NCBI GenBank assembly: GCA_014802535.1 | Contig: JAAVCC010000013.1 | Location: 136,834-200,833 of the forward strand | Reading direction: 5' to 3' | From: Bacteroides sp. | GTDB lineage: Bacteria; Bacteroidota; Bacteroidia; Bacteroidales; Muribaculaceae | DNA: 64,000 nt | Made by a program: the position numbers and the translations under genes | The notes under the pieces: model-generated | The model's input: only the letters and a program-made list of their open reading frames with translations | What the model was told of the DNA's origin: nothing | Database searches by the model: none | In this document: piece by piece, positions 34,096 through 42,790 of the stretch | How positions within the stretch are numbered: position 1 is the stretch's first letter | How the letters are laid out: the number at the start of each line of letters is the position of its first letter

Positions 34096-34127
34096 CAAAT
34101 TTACGCAGTTTTTTTTATCCTACCAAA
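34096..34127 (-). promoter_or_regulatory. tRNA-Gln promoter
   Basis: On the minus strand: TTTG (34127-34124), 20 bp, TAAATTTG (34103-34096). Perfect Bacteroidales consensus, ~45 bp before the tRNA. Confidence 0.85.
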
Positions 34128-34221
34128 TTTTTTTTGAAATTATTTTTAATTTGGTTTTGTTATGAGCATTATAACCACCATATAAACGGCTAATTTAGCG
34201 GTCATAACAGGTTGGCAAAAT

Positions 34222-35436
34222 TTATAGACTTTTCAAAATTACGGAGTTCGCTTTATCAACAATCGACGTATCGAGCGAACTCAAATATATTCGGGTGGTT
34301 AGCTCTGAGTCATGTCCCATTCCCTGACTGATCACGCTGACGGGTATGCCTTTAGACTGGGCGGCAGAAGCCCAACTGTGCCGTGCCACATAAAGGGTCA
34401 GTGCTTGAGGAATGTTCGCAAGCCTTCCTATTGTTTTCAGATTGCGATTGATACGACTCCCTACATTTCGATAGGCATTGTAGTCTTGACTATTTTCTTG
34501 ACCCAGAATCGGTAGTAGATAGTCACTTTGATTACGGGGATATTTATCAATTATTTTTTGCATCTCCTGAGTCCATTTGATGGTGAGCTTTTGTCCGGTT
34601 TTGCGTCTTCGGTAAACTATATATCCGTTTCTATTGTCAGAATATTTCAGATATGCCATATCGATAAAGCTCATTCCGCGCAGGTAAAAACTCATCATAA
34701 ACATATCCCTCGCCATGTCAAGCGAATGATTGCCTGACAAATCGAGATGCTTGATTTTGCTGATAAGCCTCAAGGGAAGAGCTCGTTTTGTCGTTTTGTC
34801 AACGCCGGTATAGACATGTTTGAACGGATTTTTGCTGAAAATTATTTGATCATCGACGGCACGGTTATAAACAGCTCGCAATATTCTCATGTAAAATGAA
34901 GATGTATTGGGTGTTATGCCTTTCATTCTTAGCCATGTCTCATAGTTCTGAATTGTTTCGGATGTCAGAAAATCAATTGTCGCATTTAGCATCGGATATT
35001 TCTCCTGAATAAAATGGGAGAAACTGTTCAGCGTTGATTTATAGTTCTGGGCAGTGCGATATTTGTAGTTTTGAATCATCTGTTCGATTAATGATTCCAT
35101 GTATGTTTTGATTGAATAATTTGATATAAACGTTTTAAACTCATTGATAATATCATCTGAATTGAATTTGTCTCGTTTCGTGCTCAGGATTTCATTGATT
35201 AGAGATAAACGTTTCTGTTCTATCTCAATTGCAAAGATGATGCTTGACACAATTTTTGCTCGTGAGCTAATACCCGATTGAGTCGTTTTGTTGATGAAAT
35301 CATTCCATTCATCAGGATAAAGGCGGTAGTGTGATGTCAGTCGTTTTACCTTGCTGTTATGAATAATCAAATAATAAACACTGCCCGGTTGTCCGGCTAC
35401 TGACGATTTACGGAATTTAACTTGAATAGAAGCCAT
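34222..35436 (-). CDS. Tyrosine recombinase / integrase
   Basis: 404 aa from the ATG at 35436 (MASIQVKFRKSSVAGQPGSV, the usual start of this family); the frame extends 41 codons further but with little family similarity. N-terminal arm-binding domain, SAM-like core-binding domain (FSHFIQEKYP ... YETWLRMKGITPNTSSFYMR) and catalytic domain with Arg (SFYLRGMSFIDMAYL), the beta-hairpin Lys (RRRKTGQKL), YVARHSWAS, GMGHDSELTT and Tyr in RIYLSSLD. The HxxR His is Tyr here. It may belong to the decayed element at the adjacent tRNA-Gln or to a DNA-inversion system. Confidence 0.9.
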   Translation of the reverse strand: MASIQVKFRKSSVAGQPGSVYYLIIHNSKVKRLTSHYRLYPDEWNDFINKTTQSGISSRAKIVSSIIFAIEIEQKRLSLINEILSTKRDKFNSDDIINEFKTFISNYSIKTYMESLIEQMIQNYKYRTAQNYKSTLNSFSHFIQEKYPMLNATIDFLTSETIQNYETWLRMKGITPNTSSFYMRILRAVYNRAVDDQIIFSKNPFKHVYTGVDKTTKRALPLRLISKIKHLDLSGNHSLDMARDMFMMSFYLRGMSFIDMAYLKYSDNRNGYIVYRRRKTGQKLTIKWTQEMQKIIDKYPRNQSDYLLPILGQENSQDYNAYRNVGSRINRNLKTIGRLANIPQALTLYVARHSWASAAQSKGIPVSVISQGMGHDSELTTRIYLSSLDTSIVDKANSVILKSL

Positions 35437-35580
35437 AATCTCAGAAATTTTGTTAATCTTTTTTGATTTAAATTTGTTATAATTTATATATGTAAAATAT
35501 TGGTAGTCAATATGACGACTATTAAGATATTTTATATATCTTTGTAGTGCTAATTTCAATCTATTAATGATTAAGAACTT

Positions 35581-36738
35581 ATGGCAATAATATTTTTGCT
35601 GCTGGTAATAATATTGTCCTTGTCAGATGCTTACATTCTGACGTATGTAATTCCCGATTGGTCGATTTGGCTGAAAATATTGGTATTACTCCCTTCGATA
35701 TATTATTTTATTGTATTGTTAGCGACTCTGATAGCCCGGTCATATCGACATAAAGTTTTGAATAAACTGTTTGGAATGTCGATGTGTGTTGTTGTGCCGA
35801 TATTTATTTTCACGATAATATCGCTTATTGGTAATATTATAGTAAAATATGTTCCTTCAATTCCGGTTTCGTTATTTTATGTCTTGGGTATTGTTGCTGC
35901 AATTTGTTGGATTATTGTTGTTATCTATGGCATAACGACCGGCTGGAATAAAGTAAAAGTCGAGGATGTCAAAATTGCTTCACCTAAAATTAAGAAGTCG
36001 TTTGATGGCTATCGTGTTGTTCATCTCTCTGATTTTCATCTCGGAACATATACATCAACACCTTCAACTGTCAAGCTGATTGTCGATACTGTTAATTCTT
36101 TAAATCCCGATCTGATTGTGTTTACCGGTGATCTTGTGAATACATCTGCTTCAGAAATTGATAAATTTAAAGATGTTTTGAGCCGGATGAAAGCACGCGA
36201 CGGCGTTTATTCAGTGCTCGGCAATCATGATTTCTGCTTGTATCGTGAATACAAAAAGCCATATACTCCGATTAAAGAGCTTTCTAAAGTTGTAAAGGCT
36301 CAACATGAAATAGGGTGGAATATATTGCGAAACGAAGCCGTTGTCATTTGTAGAGGCGAAGACCGCATCAACGTTGTTGGTGTTGATAATGCCGGTAGTA
36401 AAAAATTTCCCGATTATTCTGATTTACCTAAGGCTGTCAAGGATATTTCTCGTGACGATTTTACCATATTGCTGTCTCATGACCCGTCGCATTGGCGTCG
36501 CGAAGTTCTTAAAACAGATGGTATCGACTTGACTCTTGCCGGACACACTCATGCCATGCAGTTCAAGGTTGGGAAATGGTCGCCGTCTCAGTGGTCTTAT
36601 AAAGAATGGGGCGGACTGTATGAACATGACGGACGAAAAATGTATGTCAGCACCGGCATCGGACAAAACATTGCTTTCCGATTTGGAATAATGCCCCGCA
36701 TCGTCTTGTTGGAACTTGAGTCAATTCATAATTCATAA
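35581..36738 (+). CDS. Membrane-anchored metallophosphoesterase
   Basis: 385 aa. Residues 1-~125 contain about four membrane helices (IIFLLLVIILSLSDAYILTY, VLLPSIYYFIVLLATLIA and others); the rest is a calcineurin-like phosphoesterase with HLSDFHLGTY, FTGDLVN, LGNHDFCLY, LLSHDP and LAGHTHAMQ as metal ligands in order. The layout is that of YaeI/YkuE-type phosphoesterases, which act on membrane-associated phosphodiesters. TATCTTTG about 30 bp upstream is a possible -7 box. Divergent from the integrase and convergent with the racemase. Confidence 0.9.
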   Translation: MAIIFLLLVIILSLSDAYILTYVIPDWSIWLKILVLLPSIYYFIVLLATLIARSYRHKVLNKLFGMSMCVVVPIFIFTIISLIGNIIVKYVPSIPVSLFYVLGIVAAICWIIVVIYGITTGWNKVKVEDVKIASPKIKKSFDGYRVVHLSDFHLGTYTSTPSTVKLIVDTVNSLNPDLIVFTGDLVNTSASEIDKFKDVLSRMKARDGVYSVLGNHDFCLYREYKKPYTPIKELSKVVKAQHEIGWNILRNEAVVICRGEDRINVVGVDNAGSKKFPDYSDLPKAVKDISRDDFTILLSHDPSHWRREVLKTDGIDLTLAGHTHAMQFKVGKWSPSQWSYKEWGGLYEHDGRKMYVSTGIGQNIAFRFGIMPRIVLLELESIHNS

Positions 36739-36772
36739 TGCACAATGCTCAATTAATTATGAATTATGAATT
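36723..36772. repeat. AT-rich palindrome at convergent gene ends
   Basis: AATTCATAATTCATAAT (36723-36739) and ATTATGAATTATGAATT (36756-36772) form a perfect 17-bp stem that includes the phosphoesterase stop codon. Half of it (CATAATTCATAATGCACAAT) recurs at 37864. Confidence 0.75.
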
Positions 36773-36784
36773 CTGCATTATGCA

Positions 36785-37477
36785 TTAACAGAGAATTGTT
36801 TCTACAATCTTTTGAACGTGTATTTTCATCGTGTCAAGACACGGCACGGGGCTATTGTCATCATTTAAAATCAGTGGCAGCTCGGTGCATCCCAAAATGA
36901 TTGCTTCGATACCGTCACGGTCTTTCATATCTTTGATTATTTGTTGAAAACGTTGACGAGTAGAATCATTAACTACACCAAATTCGAGTTCTGAATAAAT
37001 TTTGTCGCTGACGTAGTCAATCTCAGGTTTGGTCGGAACAACAATGTCGATTCCATGCTCTCTAAACGGCTTTTTAAAGAAATCTTCTTCCATCGTGAAA
37101 CATGTGCCAAGCAATCCTATTTTTTTTATGCCGAGACGTTTGGCCTCCTCACATGTCGCATCAACGATGCTCAGCAACGGGAGAGGGGAGACTGCCTGCA
37201 GTTGATCAAAAACAATATGTGATGTGTTGGCTGTCAATACGGCAAAGTCGGCGCCGGTTGCCGCCAAACGTTCAACAGCTTTTTTGAAAAGGTCAACAAG
37301 CTTGTCATATTGTTTTTCCTTGCACAATTCTACGATTTCAAACAAATTCAAGCTCTCAATCGTCAGGTCAGGGAAAAACTGCTTTCCCGTTTTGGCTTGC
37401 ACTCCAAAAACAATATCGTGATAATAGGCGATGGTCGATTCCGGCCCCATGCCTCCTAATAGTCCAACTTTTTTCAT
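36785..37477 (-). CDS. Aspartate/glutamate racemase family protein
   Basis: A 230-aa cytosolic enzyme of the cofactor-independent amino-acid racemase family (YgeA/RacX-like): GLLGGMGPESTIAYYH at the start, LLGTCFTMEEDFF and LGCTELPLIL near the end. In canonical members two cysteines act as acid/base; here the second Cys (GCTEL) is kept, but the first position is Ala83 (TANTSH instead of xCNTxH). Activity may thus be asymmetric or on another amino acid. It is a single gene, convergent with the phosphoesterase. Confidence 0.88.
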   Translation of the reverse strand: MKKVGLLGGMGPESTIAYYHDIVFGVQAKTGKQFFPDLTIESLNLFEIVELCKEKQYDKLVDLFKKAVERLAATGADFAVLTANTSHIVFDQLQAVSPLPLLSIVDATCEEAKRLGIKKIGLLGTCFTMEEDFFKKPFREHGIDIVVPTKPEIDYVSDKIYSELEFGVVNDSTRQRFQQIIKDMKDRDGIEAIILGCTELPLILNDDNSPVPCLDTMKIHVQKIVETILC

Positions 37478-37556
37478 AGTGCAAATTTATAAAATTATTG
37501 CCAACCAAAACAGGTGGTCGATTGTTATTTTAGTAGAAACTTAAAAAAATAACTAT

Positions 37557-37853
37557 ATGAAACCTATTGAAGATAAAGTTAAAGGGAAAACCCCGACCTT
37601 GGTACTTTTCCAAAAATCAGAAGGTCAGGAATTTGCAGAACTCAAAAAACTTATTGATGAGCTGAAAGCTCAATATGGTGATAAGCTTAACATCATTGAC
37701 TATGATTGCTCACACAATGGTCAGCCAAAAGAACAGTACCGATTCACCGAATATCCAACCTGGATTCTTTTCAAAGAAGGCTTGGAACTTATGCGTGAAA
37801 GCGGTCACAAAACAATCGGTGAGCTTCAAGACATGGTAGTCCGTGCAATGTGA
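37557..37853 (+). CDS. Thioredoxin-fold protein without a CxxC motif
   Basis: 98 aa. TPTLVLFQKSEGQEFAELKK matches the beta-alpha start of thioredoxins but the active-site CxxC is missing (KSEGQ). LNIIDYDCSHNGQPKEQYRF then TEYPTWILFKEGLEL carries the cis-Pro loop (YPT) and the following strand. It therefore likely binds a partner or thiol without redox catalysis. No signal peptide. Divergent from the racemase gene (79 bp). Confidence 0.75.
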   Translation: MKPIEDKVKGKTPTLVLFQKSEGQEFAELKKLIDELKAQYGDKLNIIDYDCSHNGQPKEQYRFTEYPTWILFKEGLELMRESGHKTIGELQDMVVRAM

Positions 37854-37860
37854 TTAATCA

Positions 37861-38290
37861 ATGCATAATTCATAATGCACAATGCATAATGATTGAAGGG
37901 GATGCAAGGTATTGCATCCCCTTCAAACACGTTAATACACAGCTGGTAGTTAGTCCACGATATCACCATGAATGTTAATGCTCTGGCTCGTAGGAGCATG
38001 CCTTCGGCATGTAAATCACATCATCGAAGATGATGAATTTAATTAACTCAGTCATGGCACGTCAGTGCCTTGGCTGAGAGATGAGTCATCCCCCGGTGTC
38101 CATCGTCGGAGATGATGAACCTATATGACTGTGATTGGGTGTGGGTTAATACGTTCATCCTCTTCGAGGATGCGTAGGTGGTAGCGTTTGTAAGCCCCAC
38201 CAACGAGCCTGCGGCTCGATGATGGGGTTAATCAGAGTTGTTGGTCTCGGACCAACCATCCTCATACATGCCTTCGGCATGTTTTTTATT
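37861..38290 (+). other. Gene-free hairpin array
   Basis: No ORF of interest in ~430 bp. The region starts with short CATAATGCA repeats, then a perfect 15-bp stem TTGAAGGGGATGCAA/TTGCATCCCCTTCAA (37893-37926). Small hairpins follow: CATGCCTTCGGCATG (37999), TCATCGAAGATGA (38022), GGCACGTCAGTGCC (38055), CATCGTCGGAGATG (38100), CATCCTCTTCGAGGATG (38157), GAGCCTGCGGCTC (38205) and CATGCCTTCGGCATG again at 38267, the last followed by T6. Many have UUCG-like loops. The array is probably transcribed on the plus strand. Confidence 0.65.
38266..38289 (+). terminator. Terminator ending the hairpin array
   Basis: ACATGCC/GGCATGT stem followed by TTTTTATTT on the plus strand. Confidence 0.75.
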
Positions 38291-38304
38291 TATATCTTGT
38301 TGTC

Positions 38305-38895
38305 TTAAAAGTAGTAGCTTGCAGTGATTGTCCAGCAACGGTTTTTAGAGCCATAGAGCGCATCTTTACCCGACACCTGATTGTTAATGCCGAAGCCATA
38401 GTTTGCTGCTACCTGTAGGTGAGACAGAAGTTCAACACCCGCACCAACAGTCCACGCTGTATCAAATTTTCGCTGTTTCAGCGCACCTGAAAGATTTCGT
38501 CCCGAAACGAGGAATGAGAAATCAGGTCCGGTAGTAATGAACGGAGCGATAATCTTGCTGATAGCCGGGATCGAAAGCTTATATTTAAGATTGATAGGAA
38601 TGTTGATATAGTCATTGTTTTTTGACGTTGATCCATTCTCGTCGGTATAATTGATTGAACGACGGGCATAAAGAACCGAAGCATCTACACCGATACCGAT
38701 TACAGGCACGGTAAATTCTGACGTAATACCACCCGTAAAACCGGCGCGGTTTGAACTGTCAAATGTCTTTTCACTTGCATGGAGCGAGTTGACGGCAAGT
38801 CCGGCACGGACACCGAATCGAAATTGAGCACTTGAAGGTAATGCCACGGCACAAACCAATGCCACTGCGGCAAAAATTCTTTTAATATTCTTCAT
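38305..38895 (-). CDS. Outer-membrane beta-barrel protein
   Basis: A 196-aa exported protein: signal peptide (FAAVALVCAVALPSSAQ) then amphipathic beta strands of the small OmpW/OMP_b-brl_2 type, starting FRFGVRAGLAVNSLH and ending with a terminal aromatic strand WTITASYYF. The length is right for an 8-stranded barrel. It is a single-gene unit, reading toward the hairpin array. Confidence 0.85.
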   Translation of the reverse strand: MKNIKRIFAAVALVCAVALPSSAQFRFGVRAGLAVNSLHASEKTFDSSNRAGFTGGITSEFTVPVIGIGVDASVLYARRSINYTDENGSTSKNNDYINIPINLKYKLSIPAISKIIAPFITTGPDFSFLVSGRNLSGALKQRKFDTAWTVGAGVELLSHLQVAANYGFGINNQVSGKDALYGSKNRCWTITASYYF

Positions 38896-39234
38896 TTTTC
38901 TGTAGTATAAAATAATGTGATTTTTTACTTATTACGCTTTAGTTCCCCGTTTTGTTCATCGACCTATCGTAAAATCTTAATTTACAATCTGAAAATTTTA
39001 AAATTGTAAATTTATTTGTAATTTTGCACTTGCAGAACTTATCTCACCCGCGCCGGTATGGGAAATTGCCTGGTGGTGGCTAAAAGGGAGGGACTGCAAT
39101 ACATATTTTGAAGCGTTTATCCGCGCTGATTCTTGACACTTCGAAATTCTCGCAAAATTTCTTATCTATGTCAAGGATTGAGCAACGGTAGATGCCCGTG
39201 GTAATGTAATAAAAACAGAATTATAATAATCAGT
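38896..39234. other. Long structured leader region upstream of 39235
   Basis: 339 bp without a gene. TAATTTTG at 39021-39028 fits a plus-strand -7 box. The ~200 nt after it are GC-richer than the flanks, with GCCGGTATGGGAAATTGCC, GGTGGTGGCTAAAAGGGAGG and a nested hairpin CTTGACA...GAAATT...AATTTC...TGTCAAG (39135-39175). It looks like an RNA leader or an independent small RNA; I do not recognise a known riboswitch class. Confidence 0.5.
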
Positions 39235-40721
39235 ATGAAAAAATATTTCTTAAAGGGCGTGGCTATTGTCATAGGAATGATAGCCTTGCAAAGTTGTGAC
39301 AAAGGTCCTGACTACGGAAAGATGAGACCGTCAATGATGGATATTGCCGGAGCAAAATCTATCGGATTTATTGATGGAAGTGCGACTTCACGTGGTGAGG
39401 CGCTTTCATCAGGTCTTTATAAGATAGATGCTGACGGTAATATCTCAGCTGTAGCAGTCTATTTTACCGAAGATGAATATGGGAATCAAACTCAACATCA
39501 AGACGAAGTTAAGATGAAAAGTGCCGATATATATAATGTCGGTACTGATTATCTCTTCTTTGACAGGTGCTGTTTTGTTGATAAAAAAGGTGAATATATC
39601 TGGGGCTTGCGATGGAAATTTTTGGTTAGAAAATCTGACGGCAAAATGTGGAGTCTTGATTATGATGATACCGGAGTATGGTTTGGTGGCCACCTTGAGG
39701 AGGGGCAATATTACCAAGCTTATGATGGTACATTGTATTATTCAGAGATACATGGGGAGTATTTCGAAAATATCTATAAACTGAATTTGAAAACCGAGCC
39801 TGCAACCATAGAGCAGGTTACTGCAAATGTAGAAATCAAACTACCGTTTGCCGTCGATTCTAAAGGGGTAATTTGTGGACAGGCGAATCCAATCCTTCTT
39901 AATTCTTACAATGCTCCCAAGAGTGTTACTTTTGCATGGCAAAATTCAGGATTCCAAGAGTGGGATTGGGAAAATCAGATTTTCCATATATTCGAGACTA
40001 CAGTGACATTGTAGAAGGACTTAAAGTCAATAGAGACTACACCTACCCATGTATCGTAGATTTTCGCGGACAATTCTATTCAGTTTGTGGGTTACAACAA
40101 TCTCTTGAATTGAACGGGATAAGCGCCAAACTTTCAGATTATCCATTCGTTGAGTTAGGAATCTGCAATAAGATTTCTATCGGAGAGACTCCCGGTAGCG
40201 CAAAAATCGACGATTCTGAAACCATTAATATCAAAAATGATATCGGTACTGATTATGGATATTACATTAAATCGGTTATGGTAACTGATGAATATATTTT
40301 AACTTCTGGATATACTGATAACCTTAATGATTATACACGTTACAGTAAGCCATGGATAACCGCCCTTAATCCCGAAACCAAGACATGGAAATGGGTGGCA
40401 GAGACACCGGAGTTAATAACATTTGACGACAAAACGATTAACTATAATAATCGCTATTATGTCGTTACTACGATTGACGAAAACGTTGGAGCGTGGTGGA
40501 TTGACATCAAAACACTTGAAACCGGCTTTGTCAAATTCAATGAAGAGATTCCGTCATATTGCAAATATGAGGGATATGCCGATGGCTCAATTATTTATTC
40601 CGGCATTAACCCCGCTGATAGCCACGCGGTCAAAATTGCCTTCGATATGATGACCGGCAATGCCGTCACCAACGACAATGCCCCGGTATATATGTTCTCA
40701 ACCTTAGTGTCGTTGAATTAG
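39235..40721 (+). pseudogene. Frameshifted lipoprotein gene
   Basis: Two overlapping frames form one gene. Frame 1 (39235-40014) gives a lipoprotein start, MKKYFLKGVAIVIGMIALQSC, and ~244 sensible residues. The second frame (open from 39936) continues from about 39970 with SDFPYIRDYSDIVEGLKV to the stop at 40721. The shift lies near the GGGAAAA at 39966-39972, giving a product of ~495 aa when repaired. The protein looks like a beta-rich surface lipoprotein; no family is recognised. A real frameshift, phase variation or a sequence error are all possible. Confidence 0.75.
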
Positions 40722-40741
40722 TCATAAGTTGAAATCAACAT

Positions 40742-40779
40742 AAAAAAGCGATGTATCAATTACGATACATCGCTTTTTT
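40742..40779. terminator. Bidirectional terminator
   Basis: AAAAAAGCGATGTATC pairs with GATACATCGCTTTTTT around AATTAC: perfect 16-bp stem with A- and T-runs on the two sides. Confidence 0.9.
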
Positions 40780-40781
40780 AT

Positions 40782-40829
40782 TCCACCCCATTCATCGGGT
40801 AGATGATGGTGGACGCACGAGCCGTGCGT
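40782..40829. repeat. Two small hairpins between terminators
   Basis: TCCACC/GGTGGA with an inner CATC/GATG (40782-40813), then ACGCACG/CGTGCGT (40813-40829). The style and words such as GAGTCATC resemble the array at 37861-38290. Confidence 0.55.
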
Positions 40830-40862
40830 GCCATACACATACCGGAGTCATCTCCCAACATC

Positions 40863-40899
40863 AAAAAGGCGCTGTGCCAAAGTTGACACAGCGCTTTTG
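40863..40899. terminator. Terminator after the M56 gene
   Basis: AAAAGGCGCTGTG pairs with CACAGCGCTTTT (one-base bulge). T-rich on both strands. Confidence 0.85.
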
Positions 40900-40927
40900 G
40901 GTTTAACTTGTTATGAAAAGTTGGGTA

Positions 40928-42790
40928 TTATTTTGTTGTGAGGGCTTCTGCCTGTTTGTTGGCTGTATTCTTGAATCGAATGGGAACATTGTACCAAACA
41001 GGGACGTTTTCACCATTTGATTGACCTGGAATAAAGTCGGGTAATGATTTAACTACGCGGATTGCTTCTGCATCAAAAGCTTCGCCAAGGCTGCGAATGA
41101 TTTTTGTATCGCCGATTTTGCCATTGGCTTCAACCACAAAGCTTATTACAACACGACCGTCTATGGGGTTGTTAACTTCAGATTCGGGGTATTTTAAGTT
41201 TCTCATGACATATTCGAGGAGTGCCATTTCGCCACCGGGAAACTGTGGCATTTTCTGAACTGAACGGAATACGCCTGAGGCATCGGGAGTTTCATTGGTT
41301 TTAGAGACCACTGTCTCATTAACAGTGGATGATTCTTTTGTTGCCGTTTTTCCAGAATTGGGGGCAAACTTAATCGGGAGATTGTACCATACAGCCACGT
41401 CTTTGCCATTTTCCTTGCCGGGAATAAAGTCGGGCATACTTTTGACAACGCGGATTGCTTCTTCGTTAAAGGCTTCAGGTCCTCCGCGTAATATTTTTAT
41501 TTCGCCGATTTTACCATTGGCTTCAACCACAAAGCGAACAATGACACGGACAGTTTCGGTTCTTCCGATTTCAGATTTTGGATATCTAACGTTTTTGATA
41601 ACATAATCCATAAGGGCTTTTTCGCCTCCCGGAAATTGGGGCATCTGTTGAACTGATCCATACACTTTTTCATCATCTTTAGATGATGAGGTTTGAATTG
41701 CTTTAGACGGTTGAGGTTGGTTGACGGTTACCGGTTTGTTTGCAGGTTCAGCAACATCGGTAAGGGCAGAACTTGCAGGTTTTTCAACTTCTTCGACACC
41801 CATAATTTGGTTATCAGAAGGAAAAACAGTAATTTTGCCGTCGGTTTTCTCGCTCCATAATTCTTTAATGCTTTCGGCATCAGAAAGTTTAGAGAGTGCG
41901 TTGGCTACAGGCGTACAATTTAACGCCAAAAGAGTCAGTCCTAGAGCGGGAACGATTGCCAGAGCACGCATCTTAGCGCCTCGGCTCGAAGTTTTTTTGT
42001 TTGACATCATTGTTAATCTTTTTTTAAGTTTACTATGATTGAAGCTGTTGGCGATGGCTGGAAACTTTTTGCCAACAGCTTTTTTTATTAATAGTATCTG
42101 ATATTGTTGTGCATCGGCACCGCTATTCAGAACTGCCATGTCGGCTTGAAACTCGTGAACGTCTCTGAGTTCGCTTCTTAAAAGGTAGCTTGCCGGATTA
42201 AACCAACAAAATATCACGCATAATTGAGCCAACATCACGTCGAAGGGATGCATCAGTTTGATGTGTTGAGTCTCATGGGTGAGGATAAGGTTTGCTCCAA
42301 TTGATTCATAATCTTTACGCGACATAACAATATAGTTCATAAAGCTGAACGGATCGGGATATTGATCGCCGTCGGTTATGACAAGTCTGACCCCATTAAT
42401 TGTCTGATAGCCATATTTCGAAACCAATCGGTATATTTTTAGTGTGCCGATAATTGTATTGATGAGCGCAACCGATACACCAAAGAGATAAATCATAACA
42501 ATTATAGTTGGAAATGAAATACCTGATGGCTTGACGATTGCCAACGGTTCAACCAATTCAGCCGTAATTTCACCAATTGTAACCTGAACAGCTTCATTAC
42601 TGCCGGTTTGGATTATTAGATGTTGAAAATAGGGCAGCAGTGGTGCAATAAATGAAAGGGCATATATTCCGAGTAATATGCCACGGTTAAATCTCGGCTG
42701 ATTTTCCTGAGCCAGAAAAAAACGGTAGATTAGCCATAAAATTATCATGACTGCCGACACCGATATTGAATATGCAGTTAGAGTGCCCAT
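40928..42790 (-). CDS. BlaR1-type M56 peptidase with two TonB C-terminal domains
   Basis: 620 aa. Four N-terminal membrane helices with an M56 peptidase loop: THETQHIKL provides HExxH, followed by VHEFQADMAVL. A further helix (MRALAIVPALGLTLLALNC) precedes a periplasmic region with two tandem TonB C-terminal-like domains, each beginning VQ(Q/K)MPQFPGGE and ending in the same ...AIRVVKSxPDFIPG pattern (residues ~370-470 and ~510-610). BlaR1 relatives cleave their repressor after sensing an envelope signal. Follows the BlaI-type gene with no gap. Confidence 0.9.
   Translation of the reverse strand: MGTLTAYSISVSAVMIILWLIYRFFLAQENQPRFNRGILLGIYALSFIAPLLPYFQHLIIQTGSNEAVQVTIGEITAELVEPLAIVKPSGISFPTIIVMIYLFGVSVALINTIIGTLKIYRLVSKYGYQTINGVRLVITDGDQYPDPFSFMNYIVMSRKDYESIGANLILTHETQHIKLMHPFDVMLAQLCVIFCWFNPASYLLRSELRDVHEFQADMAVLNSGADAQQYQILLIKKAVGKKFPAIANSFNHSKLKKRLTMMSNKKTSSRGAKMRALAIVPALGLTLLALNCTPVANALSKLSDAESIKELWSEKTDGKITVFPSDNQIMGVEEVEKPASSALTDVAEPANKPVTVNQPQPSKAIQTSSSKDDEKVYGSVQQMPQFPGGEKALMDYVIKNVRYPKSEIGRTETVRVIVRFVVEANGKIGEIKILRGGPEAFNEEAIRVVKSMPDFIPGKENGKDVAVWYNLPIKFAPNSGKTATKESSTVNETVVSKTNETPDASGVFRSVQKMPQFPGGEMALLEYVMRNLKYPESEVNNPIDGRVVISFVVEANGKIGDTKIIRSLGEAFDAEAIRVVKSLPDFIPGQSNGENVPVWYNVPIRFKNTANKQAEALTTK

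Noticed and set aside
35440..35580. Invertible promoter or recombination site next to the integrase
   Set aside because: Only a weak TAGTC/GACTA repeat was found in the 140-bp gap, without long matching inverted repeats elsewhere in the window.
37990..38290. CRISPR-like array of short palindromes
   Set aside because: The hairpins differ in sequence and spacing, and there are no constant repeats with unique spacers or cas genes.
39936..40014. Programmed ribosomal frameshift in the lipoprotein gene
   Set aside because: GGGAAAATC is not a classical X XXY YYZ slippery site in the right phase, and no downstream pseudoknot is evident; simple mutation is more likely.
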